Shown here: piece by piece, positions 12,610 through 25,522 of the stretch | Numbering within the stretch: the stretch's first letter is position 1 | Layout: the number at the start of each line of letters is the position of its first letter | Source of the DNA: Ciona intestinalis | Lineage: Eukaryota > Chordata > Ascidiacea > Phlebobranchia > Cionidae | Length of the DNA: 64,000 nt | Direction of reading: 5' to 3' | Assembly: GCF_000224145.3 (NCBI RefSeq) | Contig: NC_020173.2 | Span: 5,589,039 to 5,653,038, forward strand | The notes under the pieces: generated by a model | What the model was told of the DNA's origin: nothing | The model's database searches: none | What the model saw: only the letters and a program-made list of their open reading frames with translations | Position numbers and translations under genes: made by a program

Positions 12610-13542
12610 ACGTTTTAAACAACTTTATACACAATGCTGCTCTTGATGTAGTTTGCGTTAATTTTCGTAGAAAAATAAATTCAATGCTGACAATGCATTA
12701 ACTAGTAACGGCTGTTCTGCTCTCGTTGGATAATCAATATTTTAACGCCTGCCCAAAGCATCAATTTTTATGGTTCAGGGCATGTAGGCCTCCATGAGAT
12801 TTTCGAGGAGCTAGTTATAAAGCAATTTATCCTTGAAACACTCTAGAAAACTATAAACCTACTTTTACAGTTAACATACTACATTGTGTCAACCCTGGAA
12901 CTTTCTAAAAATCAAAGCCACTGTGTTTGTCAATTTGGACAACTATTATTAGCGACCACTGAGCTAGAGCAATTATCATTTGAAGTTTTCACAAAGTGCA
13001 CACACACCAAAATGGTGGTCCCATACTCCTTTACCTCCGATTACCATAAAAATGCTCTAGCTCCGATAATGGGCCAATTATGGCCTTAATCCTAAGACCC
13101 TTTGTGCCACGCTGCGGAATCTCACACACATAGAATAAAACCACTGCGATGCACATTAACACAAGTCCTTAACCAAGTAAAACATCAGAATATTTGAAGA
13201 GTTCTAAAACTGAGTAAATACTAGACCTGATCTCCCAATACTGACTGAAGTACTTATACAATCAAATCTAAAGCAGGCACACTTATTATCTTACTTCAGC
13301 TCTGTTTGCTAACAATAACAAGTAGCTTAGCTAATTGTGATGTAACAGTCACTAATCTCACACTGATTCAGTCAGCCATAGAAACCTGAACATAAACAGC
13401 CACAAAAATCTTATTTTGATTTCTTTTCTCAAATGCAATCACCAGTTGGGCACGTAACACACCGTTTTTGGAGTGTTATACCAGTAACGAAGTATTGACA
13501 GTTAGGTAGGGTGTGTATATGTGCCATGTTGTAATGTTCTTC
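12610..13542. other. Convergent MYG1-ST7 intergenic region
   Basis: This interval should hold both 3' UTRs. Around 12955-13090 is a degraded stretch resembling the tail of the tRNA-derived SINE seen at 23575-23645 and 50091-50210. No further coding sequence was recognised. Confidence 0.5.
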
Positions 13543-16500
13543 TTATACTCTTGTCAGAACGTGCCAGATGGATGTCGGCATCAAACTATCTAGCTTCTCC
13601 AGGATAAAAGTGATCGGCGCCACCAACATTCCAAGAAACTATTCAATATAAAACATAATTAAGTTACATCTGCGGTAACTTATAAGCTTGCACAAGTGTA
13701 TGAAACAGAACATCCATGTTATAACGACTGTAGTTGCCCCACTCATTTATATTTCTTGTGTTTCATAATACACCTAAACTGTAGTCACAACACCAGGATT
13801 TGAACCTAGGACCTCTACATCCATAAACACTACAACATCTTATTCAAATTGGGTGCAACAGCCACGCTTTTTAACTTATCCTCCGTTTCACACTTTTTAT
13901 CCATTCGTGTTTTAACAACTGTTGTTTTGTGTTAATTCCCTTCTCTTCGTTCTTTAAATAGCATGATCTTTGCAATTGTGTTCGAAGGGCCTAAATCCCA
14001 GTTCCTTAAGAGCCTCACCCATACAGAATAGAGTATAAATTGTTAAAAAGATAAATTAAAATATTGTAATGTTAATACACCCACCTCACTTAATGCTTTT
14101 GCGAAAAGTATCATAATATCAGGGTACTGGTGCGTCAGTATGGCAAGCATAGCTGTGAAGGAACATAGACAACCAACAAACACAATAAAGAAGGGCCATT
14201 CCTTCTTGGGGTAAACTGATACGTAATGGAAACCTGGAATGAGTAGGAAGTTCACAGTGGGTACACCTTATGCTCACTGTATTATTTGGTGATGCAGCAA
14301 GAAGTTTAATTAATACACAGGTGTTGTGGCTTTATGCACCTCATTGTCAAGAAGATACTTTTATGTTTATCCTTTGTTTAGAAAACCAAAGATTTAATGC
14401 ACGGGTGTTGCACACCATACATAGTGGCTTTATACACCCCATAATCACTTTCAAGTCAGGATACTTTCATGTTTATCCTCGGGGATGGAAAGTAGATTGT
14501 TTTATACACGAGTGTTGCCCATCATACGATGCACACTATGAGCCAACTGTGGCCTATATCTCAGGTACCACCCTGATTCACACCTCAGCAACAAAGCATT
14601 GTATAATGCCTACAATACACTTACTTGGTAAAAGTTCTCTATCAGCATTCTCAGTGCAGTTAGGATACGGGTAAAACAAATGTCCTTTTTCCAGTGGGTA
14701 CGGAATCATTCGAAATGCTGGGAACAAAAGCATTGGTTTATGATGTCATAATTGACATACTTTGTATGTTTGTTCTGCGACAATAGCTATCTAACAAACT
14801 TAAGTATTATGAATCATACAGCAGCACCCTGGTTGTTGGGGTGATCCATTATAAAATACGTGCTCATTCATTAAACCGCACATGCCTATATATTATACAC
14901 CACGTGCCTATTCATTAGATGGCAAGTGGCCAACCATTGTATAATTTGTACAGATTCATTAGATATTACAAACCATTCTATAATACATGGCTTTTGTGCT
15001 CATTCATTAAATAGCAAGTGGCCATCCAGTGTGTTATACGTGCCCATTCATTGAATCGCTAACACCAAACCCTTATATAATACATGCTCATTCATTAAAC
15101 AGTCAACACCAAACCCAATATAATACATGCTCATCCATTACTTCCATCTCACTTACTTCCTTCCCAAGTGCAGTGAAGTAAATTAAGAGCTCCCTCCACA
15201 TTCTTCCACTGTGGTAGATGGTAGAACGCATAAGCAATTGCTTCAGAGTCCCCACGTTTCAATATATGCTCGGGTGGTAATATTATGCTTTTCATTTCGA
15301 GAAGGTACTGTGAGGTGATAATGTGTTACTATGATGTCATAGAGTTATAACAGAGGTGTCTTACAATATTATTCATACACCTCATGCTGTCATGCTCAAT
15401 GTCAAGTTAAAACATGTGTGTCTCCTCAAACACTAGACACGCGATGATAAATAAGTTAGTAAATTACATCCACAACCCTAAACCCAAAATAACAGATCAC
15501 ACACCTTAGGAACGTGAGGATTGAACTCCACAGCTCGATGAATGGCTTCAACTGCCGTCATCTCGGATGAAGACAATCCTCGCTTTGTCGCTACCTCCAA
15601 TGAAAACTTATCACAAACTGCTCGTGCTTTGAGCAAAGCAGCCGTGTAACAAATCGTAGCTGATTTGGGAAGACTAATATCTGGAATGGAAATGAATGTA
15701 ATTTATTTATTTACCCTCTGGGCTAACCATTGTGCCACAGCATCAGATGCGTAAGTGTGTATTTTAGGGGGTGTATGGATGCATAGAGTTTCAATCAATA
15801 AAAAATGAATGTACACAAGGTCATATATGTTTTCTGGTGTATACATGACGAGGGTAGGTAGATGTAGATTGTATACGGGTAAAACATGTTTGGGTTATTG
15901 TTGGGCATATTTGGGTATAAAAGTGCGTAGGTACTTGTAGGGTGTATAGACATAAAAAATTGCACACCAATCAGCACCAAACCTGGGGTGGCAGGGTGGG
16001 CAGGCCTACCATAGAATTTTCTGCGCTTCATTTATCAATAAACACTTAAACCAATAAGGTATATTGGTTTCATTGAATTGTATGTAACTATTTCAGCCTT
16101 CCCTGTATTTTAAATAGTTTTGTGCTTATGAGAATACATACCATCATATTTAAATAGCAAGGCCTGTGCATCAGCATATGCTTGTAACTCGAGCAATGCT
16201 TCCAACAAATTCTCGTGAATATTCAAAACGTTTAACATCGGGAACTCTTTCATTAGCTGTTGAAATAATAGGTTAGAAGAAAGTTAGCTTTGCATAAACT
16301 TGTTGTTAATTTAAATATAAACCAGCTTTCACTTCTGGCAAAATTTGATTTCCTCTAACTTTACTTTCCGCTGATAAGGCAGCATGGAATAGTATTTGTT
16401 ATGTCCTTCGGTCGTTTATTAAAGGAGAAACAAGTTTATCAAACTAAACAGATTTTAAAAAGTAGTTCAAACGTCACGGTGTAATATGTAAATAATGTAA

Positions 16501-19500
16501 AAAAAACAAAAACATTTACTCAATGTCATTCAATGTCGTAACGTCACACGTGACTCACAAATACCGCCTGGTGGCGCTATAACAAGAAAGTATTGGGGAC
16601 CTAACGTAATATCATAACACCTCCCCAGTAACTTTGAGGCACATGTAATAGAACAAAAACGAAAAGTAAATATGTACAGTAGCGATCAATATACAACACG
16701 TTGTTTATGTGGCCGTGTAGATCGGCGAATTGGTGGGTGACTAGTAGTAGTAGGTACATTTGTAATACAGGGTATATTCGTGTTATCGGTGTATCGCGGT
16801 TGTAGTTGGTCAAGGTGTCGCTTTACAATATTGTCTCCCTCAACCTTAACTTTAAAAGTTCTCGGACCCAGAATTTCTTCTATCACCCCGGCAGTCCATT
16901 TGGGATCGGTACTTTTTCGGGGCCCACCGCACAATGCATAACATAGGGATCCAACAATAAAAGGGTTGTCTTTGGCAGGGCCCTGTAGGGTGTAGTCTTG
17001 TTCGTNNNNNNNNNNNNNNNNNNNNNNNNNNNNNNNNNNNNNNNNNNNNNNNNNNGTCTTTAAAACATCTTTCGTCGTTGCCATTTTCAGTTCATGTATA
17101 ACTGAAGCAGTGTACGTGAATACTTTTGTAACGTATTTCTTTTATCCTCGTCGCCAGTTTGTTATGTCCTTCGGTCGTTTATTAAAGGAGAAACAAGTTT
17201 ATCAAACTAAACAGATTTTAAAAAGTAGTTCAAACGTCACGGTGTAATATGTAAATAATGTAAAAAAAACAAAAACATTTACTCAATGTCATTCAATGTC
17301 GTAACGTCACACGTGACTCACAAATACCGCCTGGTGGCGCTATAACAAGAAAGTATTGGGGACCTAACGTAATATCATAACAGTATTCAAATGTTGGTAC
17401 TATAAATGGATATGCCGAAAGAGCTGTTTTGAATTTAAATATATGTATAAAGGTGTTCGAAATTTACAAATTGGTAATTGTAAACTAACCTGCTAGAAAA
17501 TAAATTGGGCCAGTTTAAAGAGGTAACAAACTAAAGTAGCTCCAAATAAAGGTAAACCATTAAATAAAAGTAAGGCCAAAATTATGCAACACATTTACCA
17601 GCTGCCCCAAGGATAGCTTACAAGTTGATATTCAAATTAAATGTGAAATTAGAAACACAGTTTGCATTATAGTAACATACTGTTTTAGGATTATAATTAA
17701 AATTTAATGGTAAGATTAATATTACATTGGGTAATGCAGAACTCAATTAGTAATAATGCCTGTTAATTATTTAAATTACTTCGTATTTCAGATAACCAGA
17801 CTTGGTGCATTCATATACCTCTATCTAGTTAGTTATAGCTTATAACACTGGTGCGTTTTATAGAATCCTTATACACCAGACACACATGGTGTCATACTCA
17901 CTGTTTTTACACACAACCTCATGCTCACTGTCGACTTACGTCTCTCATCATCTTGACAGCTTCCCTCGTTTTCCCGAGTTTCCTCGCACACATCGATAAT
18001 CGACGCTTGATGTAAACCAACACGTTCGTGTCTCGGCCTGCAACCATTGTGAGGTGAACGCTGATATTTAGTTTTAATATTGCAACTGCCATTTACACTT
18101 CAGTACATTAGTTTAAACCAGGCTGTTCTTAGACCAAGTTATACGACAAGTCAAAAATAACTCTAAACTTCACAGATGAAGTCTTGTGAGACAAGAGTCA
18201 GGACAGAAACCGAAATTTGGCTAGGAACACGAGAGAGCAAGCACGGCACTTTTGGAAGATCAAGAGTGTTGGGGCAATGATTAAATGAACCAAATCTGTC
18301 CCAAATCTTGGCTCTTCAAGGACCTCACCTATTATATTGTAGCTTGGATAGGCTTAGGGGATATAAAAAAGAATACAGAAATATCCACTAACAGCTTGCC
18401 CAACAAAGGTCATCACCTATATATCTATATTCACTTGATTGCTTATTAGTTTGTTCTATTATTATTGTAATTGGCATTTACAGTGTAGCTTGCCATGGGG
18501 TCAAAAAACGACTAAAACGTCTGCACCCAACATTTCTCAGTGCAGATATTTCCTTTTTCTTTTTCTACCCCAATGCGAGCTGTTGTGTAGTGTAACACCA
18601 TTTGAAAACAAACGATTTTAAATGGGAAAATATTAAAAGATATACCTTTGTTCAACCTTAAGTATGAATATATACATGCCATATTTACTAACATAATAAA
18701 ACATTCTTTTTATAGTTAATTGTTGAAACCCCTATGCCAACAACAATAAACATTATTTATTGTGAACTTAATAACCACAGCATGTAGTAAACCAGGTTTA
18801 AAGTGAAACTGCCTGTTGTAGGTAATTTTTTCTTTGTTGGTATAGTAAAGGTGAACTTTTTTTAAACAACTGAAGATTATTCTATAAGTAAGATCCTATA
18901 GGCATGCTAGGGGATCTGGGATTGAGGTCTGAGTTGGCCTATAACCCTAATACCCAATGTGCATAGCTGTATAAACATTCCTCAAAGTTAAAACAGACAT
19001 TCACAACTATATCAAATTTCTTCATTTAGCTGANNNNNNNNNNNNNNNNNNNNNNNNNNNNNNNNNNNNNNNNNNNNNNNNNNNNNNNNNNNNNNNNNNN
19101 NNNNNNNNNNNNNNNNNNNNNNNNNNNNNNNNNNNNNNNNNNNNNNNNNNNNNNNNNNNNNNNNNNNNNNNNNNNNNNNNNNNNNNNNNNNNNNNNNNNN
19201 NNNNNNNNNNNNNNNNNNNNNNNNNNNNNNNNNNNNNNNNNNNNNNNNNNNNNNNNNNNNNNNNNNNNNNNNNNNNNNNNNNNNNNNNGTGTTTTAACAA
19301 CTGTTTTGCTGTTGATTCCTTTCTCATTGTTTTAAAAATAACCTGATCTTCGCTATTGTTTTCAAAGGGATAAACAGAAATTATGTCATGTTATATCCCT
19401 ATATGATAGGGTATCAAAAGTCAATACACCAGAATCTATAAGCTTAGACTATGAACGTTAACCCATTTTGCCCAAAATTTATAAGCCCTTATTTAACACT

Positions 19501-22500
19501 ATGGGGCAATAGAAATCATTAAAACAGAATCTTGAAGCTTCTTTTATGTTAGTCCATGTTGCCCGAAATTCATGAGCCCCTATTTGATCAATGCAGTTAA
19601 ACCCATGTCCAATTTGACAGGGGTTGTATATATTTAATGACACTACTACACATGTCATGTAGACAGATTGTCACCCACCTCTAGTATTGTTACAGCTTCT
19701 TCCTCAGCAAGTAGTATGTATCCCGTTGCACAACTGCAAATATACAACAGCAAATTAATACAACAAATATGTGTCTCATTTATTTACAAAAGTTGAATGT
19801 AAACCATGGGAGTAAAGTCGCGTGTGCCTTGGCCTAGGGTGCACGTCACTGCTGTTAGGTGTCTATAGAACAAGCAGAGCGAAAGTATATTGCATTCACC
19901 ACATTAATCAACGAGGTTCCCTATGTTTAACAATTATGAGTGTAACTGTATTTTAACAATGTCACCCCAGATTTTACCCTGCTGTTAGGCGTCTATACAA
20001 ACAAGCATAGCCAAAGTATATTGCATTCACCACATTAATCAATGAGGTTCCCTATGTTTGACAACTATGAGTGTAACTGTATTTTAACAATGTCACCCCA
20101 GATTTTACCCTGCTGTTAGGCGTCTATACAAACAAGCATAGCCAAAGTATATTGCATTCACCACATTAATCAATGAGTATATGTTTGACAACTATGAGTG
20201 TAACCTATATTAACAATGTCACCCCAGATTTTACCCTGCTGTTAGGCGTCTATACAAACAAGCATAGCCAAAGTATATTGCATTCACCACATTAATCAAT
20301 GAGTATATGTTTGACAACTATGAGTGTAACCTATATACACAAGTACAGGGTCATATAAGTTATTTTTTTTAATCCAGGGGGGCAAGGATAGTTAGACAAA
20401 CAAATCCAATTTTTTGGATGTAATGTCTACTGACAGAAAATTCTGAGGTTGGCCTGCCCACCCTGCCACCCCTGGTTTGGCGCCTATGCACAAGTTATGT
20501 TATTTCTATTGTATGTTTTCCACTCACTCTTGGTCAAGGTCAAGAGCTTGATGCGCAGCTTTTATTCTCGCTTGTGGGTTTCGCTCCCTCCATGCTTTCT
20601 GCATCACTGTAAACAAATATTTATCAATAATTGCGAACCACATACCATTAGCAATGATTGCCTTATATAAATTAATGTATAGATTCCTAAACTGATTTCA
20701 AGGTATAGGTTTCAAGTTATCTGTAATAGCCTTGGAAGAGCCTGACCGCAAACAACCATTTATTAATTAATTGCTAACTAACTACCTAAGCAGTGATTGC
20801 CAATAAACACTTTAAAAAAACAGAATTTCTTTGCTCATAATAAGTAATTCAGTAATTAAGGTACGGGAGCCGTATAGTGGCATATATTGGGGTAATGGGA
20901 CAAATCCGAACTAAGTCCCAGATCTTTTACAATAACCTCAGCCATATAGAATATTGCCTATTACACCAGCTTAACCTGTGTTATAATAAAAACACTTGTG
21001 TTTAAATAAAAACTATATTTTTATTCCTTAATTCTTGAATTCCTTACCGTTGTCTGCAGGTCTGATGTTGTCGGTTTCACAAGTGAAAAAGGTCTGGTGG
21101 TCTTGAGCAGATAGGTTCATGTCGTAATACGTGAGCGCTTCTTGTCCAGTTACCCAGTTATATCTGTGTGAGTATAAGGTTTCTATGTTCAAGTAAGGGT
21201 GAATAGCTATAATAGTTTGGATAAATAATACTAAAGTGTCGGCCAAATACAATTTGACTTTTATAAATATCATAAAAAGTGGTGCAACCATTTTAAGATT
21301 ATTGTTTTGTTGACACTTTGTAATAGTACCTAAAATACTAAAGTGTCGGTTAAATACAACTTAACTTATAAAAGGACCGTAAAAAGGGGTGCGACCAGTT
21401 CAAGGTTATTGTTATTATTATTATGCTTAAACTTTTTTAAAATAATCGTAACAAAATATTAAAGTGTTGGTTAAATACAACTTAACTTACATAAACATCT
21501 GTGAAAAGTCTTGCAAACAATTTAAGGTTATTCTCATGTTTACGCTTTTTAAAACATCTGTATAACCATTTATTTACACTTTCTATAAATGCACACCAAT
21601 ATACAAATATGCTCCCTGTTATATTGGGCAACAAATTCAAGGTTAACTCTACAACGTTGACACTTTGTAAACTTATCAGTAAAAACATTGAAACTCCTAC
21701 TCTGTATAATACGCACAAATATACAAACAAGCTACCTGTTATATTCCGATCCCCTTAGAAGATTCAGGGGGTTCCTCCAAACTTTACATTCTGTTAAACA
21801 AATATTTATTTAACAAACGATAAACGATCCACACACATGTATGAATGCAGCAAAAAAACTCAATTCTAAATACAAATTATGGGTAAGAATCAAAATAAAA
21901 GATTCTGTTTAACATAAAATATATCCTTTTATACTTAAACGAAAAAGTTTAATATCCAGGCAATTTATGCCATGCTTTGGTATCTGAATTAACTTATAGT
22001 TGGATTTGGAAAATTAGCCCTGTTAAAAACACATGGTAAAAACCAACAGTTTGTGCCAAGCATACTTAATTTTGAACATACTTTGATTCCACTATACTGT
22101 ATTTTAAACATACTTTGTTTTGAATCGTTAGCCTGGGTGGATGTTGTTTCATTATCCTCCCCACCCAGCAATGGTCCAAGGTGGTTCACTGAAACTTGCT
22201 CGATAAATGATGTCCCATACTTGCGGAAGTACCACCACTCGAATATCTGGGATAATATGATGCAAGGTATGATAGGTTGATGTAATGTTAAAGTTATCGA
22301 GTCATTACTCATCGTCATTTCAACTTCACCAAAAATATGTCTGGGATAATATAATGTAAGGTATCAAAAGTTGGTGTAATAATCTGTAATGTTAAGGTTC
22401 CTGTGCGACATGTTATTGTCATTCAAACTTTACCATTCAAAAAACTGGGACAATGTAATATAATGATTCTACTCTACTCTATATGGGTGAGGTGCCCGCA

Positions 22501-24019
22501 GTGTGACATGTCATGGGACCTGGGACTTAGACCAGGATTGGCCTATTACCCTAATATTTATATTGGCTCAGTGCCCCATTGTATGTATTTTTTAGGCCAG
22601 GACTGATTTGACCACAATGTAAAAGATAGTAAGTTTATTAAACGGATTAGTTTTTATATTGTGGTTTTCAACTTGTGCCCAGTAGGCTTAGTAGCCACAG
22701 GGTGTACTGCGGCCATTAGCAGACCTTTGCATATATAATATAGCATTGTTTCTTTATAGCATGATTGCTGCAAACAGTGCAAAGTGTTGAATAAAATAAC
22801 AGTCATACGAATGTTAAACAAATGTAGGTTATTTTATTGGTGTAACAGGATGTTACCAGTGTTGAGTGTCTCGATGGGACTACAAACCATGAAAGGCTAA
22901 GGTAGCCCTGTGATACTGCATTTTGTTTATTAAATATATATAAATGTATTTAATGCATAAAACACTGTCCTAACACTACACAAATAGTGGGATAACATAC
23001 ACTTAAGCAGTGGGACAGCATATTAACACTATAAAAATAATAAAGTAACCCCTCTACACTTTTTAATATAAAGCATTATTTAAAATTGAAATATCATAGA
23101 AAATGATAAAATGTTGCTCTCGGATAAGTTACAACATACATTTTATTGGTGAACAACAAACTAACACTACAAAAATAATAGAGTATCCTTACTACACTTG
23201 TTCATTATACATACAATACAACATCATTTGAAATTGAAAAATCTTGGATGAGTTAATGTTAAGTTACTCACCAGAATAATTCCTGACAAAAGTGAAGATG
23301 TTCCTGTGAGGGCAACGTAAAACTTGGGCGTCAACGAACTGATGAAGACGCTCACTGAGAGAAAAACAATTTGAAAATTAGTCTTATGCTTGTTGAAAGA
23401 TTTCTCTTATTTAACTTTGTGTGGTGAGTCAACTTAAGAGTTATAACATGGGTGACTCAACTCTTATTTCATACACTTTGTGCACGCTCACTATTTGGCG
23501 TGTATGTATAGAGGGTTTCTGTCTTTCTATACGTATGACAATTCGAACAATCTATTTGTGAAAGTAACCACTGAGTTGGAGCAATTGCTGTTAGGTGTCT
23601 TGCCTAAGGATACATGCGTCCACAATGGTAACAGCATTGCTTTCTGTGCTACGGAAAAATCACCCCCTAGCCTATTTGCTAACCACTAAACAGAGCGGCC
23701 AACCACTAACTCTTAACCACTCACCCCTGCCCCTAACTACCAACCTCTAACACTTTTCACAAGCCTAATCTGTATTGTACAAAAGATTCTTCACTATTTG
23801 CTAAAATTTAAGCCAATACTTACTTGCATTAATGTTATCAGACAACTTTAATGGAGCTCTTAGAAAGTAAACAAGGATTGCCACCAGTAGTAACCAGATT
23901 CCCCACAAATATCCCCAAGACCACGACAAATCAATCTCACTTATCAGAAACCTCAAGAAATTCCACGGGCGCAAAATCAACGATTTTAACTTTTCCAAGA
24001 TGTCATACACAAAATCCAT
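13543..24019 (-). CDS. ST7: ST7 family membrane protein
   Basis: This is an orthologue of vertebrate ST7/ST7L, multipass membrane proteins named for tumour suppression; the molecular role is not settled. Exons: 23824-24019, 23272-23354, 22114-22246, 21736-21790, 21048-21163, 20528-20606, 19679-19733, 17940-18037, 16142-16256, 15505-15680, 15157-15307, 14625-14717, 14085-14233 and 13543-13638. Recognisable blocks are a first membrane segment after [102 protein letters not shown]-following [18 protein letters not shown], and [16 protein letters not shown]. The last exon ends in SIWHVLTRV. An exon of about 34 codons (vertebrate AEKLFKQALK region) is missing and probably lies in the 19034-19288 gap. 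A further ~24-residue block before [12 protein letters not shown] is not found. Confidence 0.93.
14270..14560. repeat. Dispersed ~85-bp repeat family, several degenerate units
   Basis: Units contain ATACACCTCATG-like and TCAAGTTA-like blocks spaced about 80-90 bp apart. The same family recurs at 15360-15420, 17876-17936, 27190-27310, 41440-41720, 59045-59420 and 60190-60610. It lies in an ST7 intron. Confidence 0.6.
14855..15145. repeat. Degenerate minisatellite in ST7 intron
   Basis: About six imperfect units of roughly 50 bp carry the recurring core GTGCTCATTCATTAAA, followed by CACC- or GGCCA-containing spacers and TATAATAC. It lies directly downstream (minus sense) of exon 15157-15307. 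Confidence 0.65.
16397..17382 (-). mobile_element. Ty3/gypsy LTR retrotransposon remnant in ST7 intron
   Basis: Two direct repeats of 223 bp (16397-16619 and 17160-17382) start with TG, end with CA and look identical by eye. They are flanked by the 5-bp duplication GTATT. On the minus strand a primer-binding-like TGGCGACGAGGAT follows the 17160 LTR, and a purine-rich tract precedes the other. The short internal part (with 50 N at 17006-17055) resembles the C-terminal end of a Ty3/gypsy integrase and a short 5' end. Most of the internal region is absent or collapsed in the gap, so the copy as shown is not whole. Identical LTRs suggest a recent insertion. Confidence 0.9.
19034..19288. other. 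Assembly gap (255 N) inside ST7
   Basis: It lies between ST7 exons 19679-19733 and 17940-18037. The phases of these exons require a missing exon ending in phase 1. The gap edge at 19289 starts inside the dispersed GTTTTAACAACTGTT repeat. Confidence 0.85.
19850..20340. repeat. Four tandem ~122-bp units in ST7 intron
   Basis: Each unit runs from TGCTGTTAGGCGTCTATA through ATTGCATTCACCACATTAAT to AATGTCACCCCAGATTTTAC. Units start near 19850, 19978, 20110 and 20236. The last three differ by a few bases and one small indel, so the amplification is recent. A related fragment lies near 46880-46960. Confidence 0.85.
21181..21720. repeat. Tandem ~115-bp repeat in ST7 intron
   Basis: About four degenerate units share GTGTCGGTTAAATACAACTT, a GTGGTGCAACCA-like block and TTGACACTTTGTAA. 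The same family occurs at 29639-29930, around 42050-42120 and 45150-45200, and at the right edge from about 63930. Confidence 0.7.
23575..23645. repeat. SINE tail fragment
   Basis: GTGTCTTGCCTAAGGATACA followed by CCACAATGGTAACAGC matches the body of the tRNA-derived SINE at 50091-50210. The tRNA-like head is missing. Confidence 0.5.
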
Positions 24020-24024
24020 AGAGC

Positions 24025-24042
24025 CTAGCTCAAGTATTGCAT
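24025..24042 (-). promoter_or_regulatory. Short uORF upstream of ST7 start
   Basis: Just after an acceptor-like AG (24051-24052, preceded by CTTCCTTCCTACTT) the leader has an ATG opening a five-codon ORF. It stops 5 nt before the presumed ST7 ATG at 24019. Termination and re-initiation could dampen ST7 translation. This is inference from sequence only. Confidence 0.4.
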
Positions 24043-25261
24043 GATTAAGCCTAAGTAGGAAGGAAGCAAATAATAAGAAGATGATTTCTCGCAAACTGAT
24101 GGTTCATTTTTAAAAACAGAGCTTTGATAACTACTTTTGTAAAAAGTTTAAATTCTTACCAAAAAAAAGGTATTGTAGTTTTGGTTGAAAACAACTTGCA
24201 ATTAAGAAAGTGGTGTCATAATATAGTTTCATTAATGGATCATTTAAGAACATGGCTTTGATGGCTACATAAGTTTATTTAAATGCCCAAAAAAGAAATT
24301 TATTGCAGCATCGGTTAAAAATGGCTTGCAGCTACTGGAATGCCATTCAGTGATTCAGGGCCTTTCAGGCAAATATTAATTTTTCAGGTTCCGGAACTAT
24401 CTTCCAAGGAACATTCTTATATATTGCAAACAGTTTTAGGATGGTGATAATATTGTATATAATATATATATAGAACAAATATAATTTATTGTGTATAGGC
24501 TATAGCCTGATTGTAACATAAATACATTGCCAAAAAACATGTTATTTCATTGTCTAAAACAATTTTTTCAATGTTTTATAACTTTTTTGATAAAAAATAC
24601 ACATCATTAAGTTGGTATGAGAGAAAGTACATTATATTCACTAAAATTATTTAACGAAACTTAAGACACGTTTTAAACTAACTACACCATTTCCTGTTTG
24701 AAATAAACCTGTTAAAACAAAACAAACTATTTTCAAATTGCGGTCTAGGCTTGGATGAGACAACTTAATAAATAAATTTTGACTTTATAAAGTTTAATTA
24801 ATTAAATGACCACAATGGTATAATGTTTTTACATCGAAAAACGTCACACCGTCTTTATAATACTCACTTACGTTTACGTATTGCAACTTAATCAAACTAA
24901 ACGGTCTTATATTAAATACATGGCTGCACGCATAGTATATTAACTGATCAAAACACGTAAAGTAAACAAATAATTGCAGTATTTATTCATTCATTAATCC
25001 ATAAATACCACTTATGGTAAACGTAAATAAACGCAAATTTTCACATGGGACTATACAAAGAAGACGGAAAATTTTTTCCGCTAGAGGCGGTAATTATTTA
25101 AATTAAAAAATACGAAAAAACGAACAAAACAGCACTACAAAGTGTTAATAAGTGTAAAACAAATTAATTAAATAATAAAAATACCTTTCTAAATACATTA
25201 AACACTAGTAAGAACATATTTCCCACATTAGGTCGGTTATATACGCTCTTTCGTTTGTGTT

Positions 25262-25352
25262 TACTGTCGTCGAGTCTGTGGTGTAGCGGTTTGCGTGCGG
25301 TCGTAAACTCTCTTTGTTTCATTTTTACCGGGTTCGAGTCCCGCACAGTGGA
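25262..25352 (+). repeat. tRNA-like Pol III unit (SINE head rather than true tRNA)
   Basis: An A-box-like GTGTAGCGGTTTGCG, a B box GGTTCGAGTCC and a run of T after 25356 are present. CTGTG can pair with CACAG as part of an acceptor stem, and CGGG/CCCG form a T stem. The anticodon arm is long and irregular, so I do not call it a functional tRNA. Confidence 0.45.
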
Positions 25353-25417
25353 ATACTTTTTTTATATNNNNNNNNNNNNNNNNNNNNNNNNNNNNNNNNN
25401 NNNNNNNNNNNNNNNNN

Positions 25418-25522
25418 AGGAGTTAGGTGTTAGGGGTTAGGGGTTACTGTTAGGGGTTAGGTGTTAGAGGTTAGGGGTTAGTGTTAGGGGTTAGGGGTTA
25501 GGTCTTAGGGGTTAGCGGTTTA
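25418..25522 (+). repeat. Telomere-like TTAGGG-related repeats beside a gap
   Basis: About 14 short units alternate between GGTTAGGGGTTAGG and variants (TTAGGTG, TTAGTG). The array begins exactly at the end of a 50-N gap. It is interstitial and imperfect, unlike a true telomere. Confidence 0.7.

Noticed and set aside
14855-15145. CRISPR-like array of repeats and spacers
   Set aside because: Units are degenerate, spacers are not unique sequences, the host is an animal, and the array sits in an intron.
25262-25352. Functional tRNA gene
   Set aside because: A and B boxes exist, but the anticodon arm is too long and irregular and the acceptor stem pairs only partly.
25418-25522. True chromosome end
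   Set aside because: Repeats are short, degenerate and interstitial, with normal genes on both sides.
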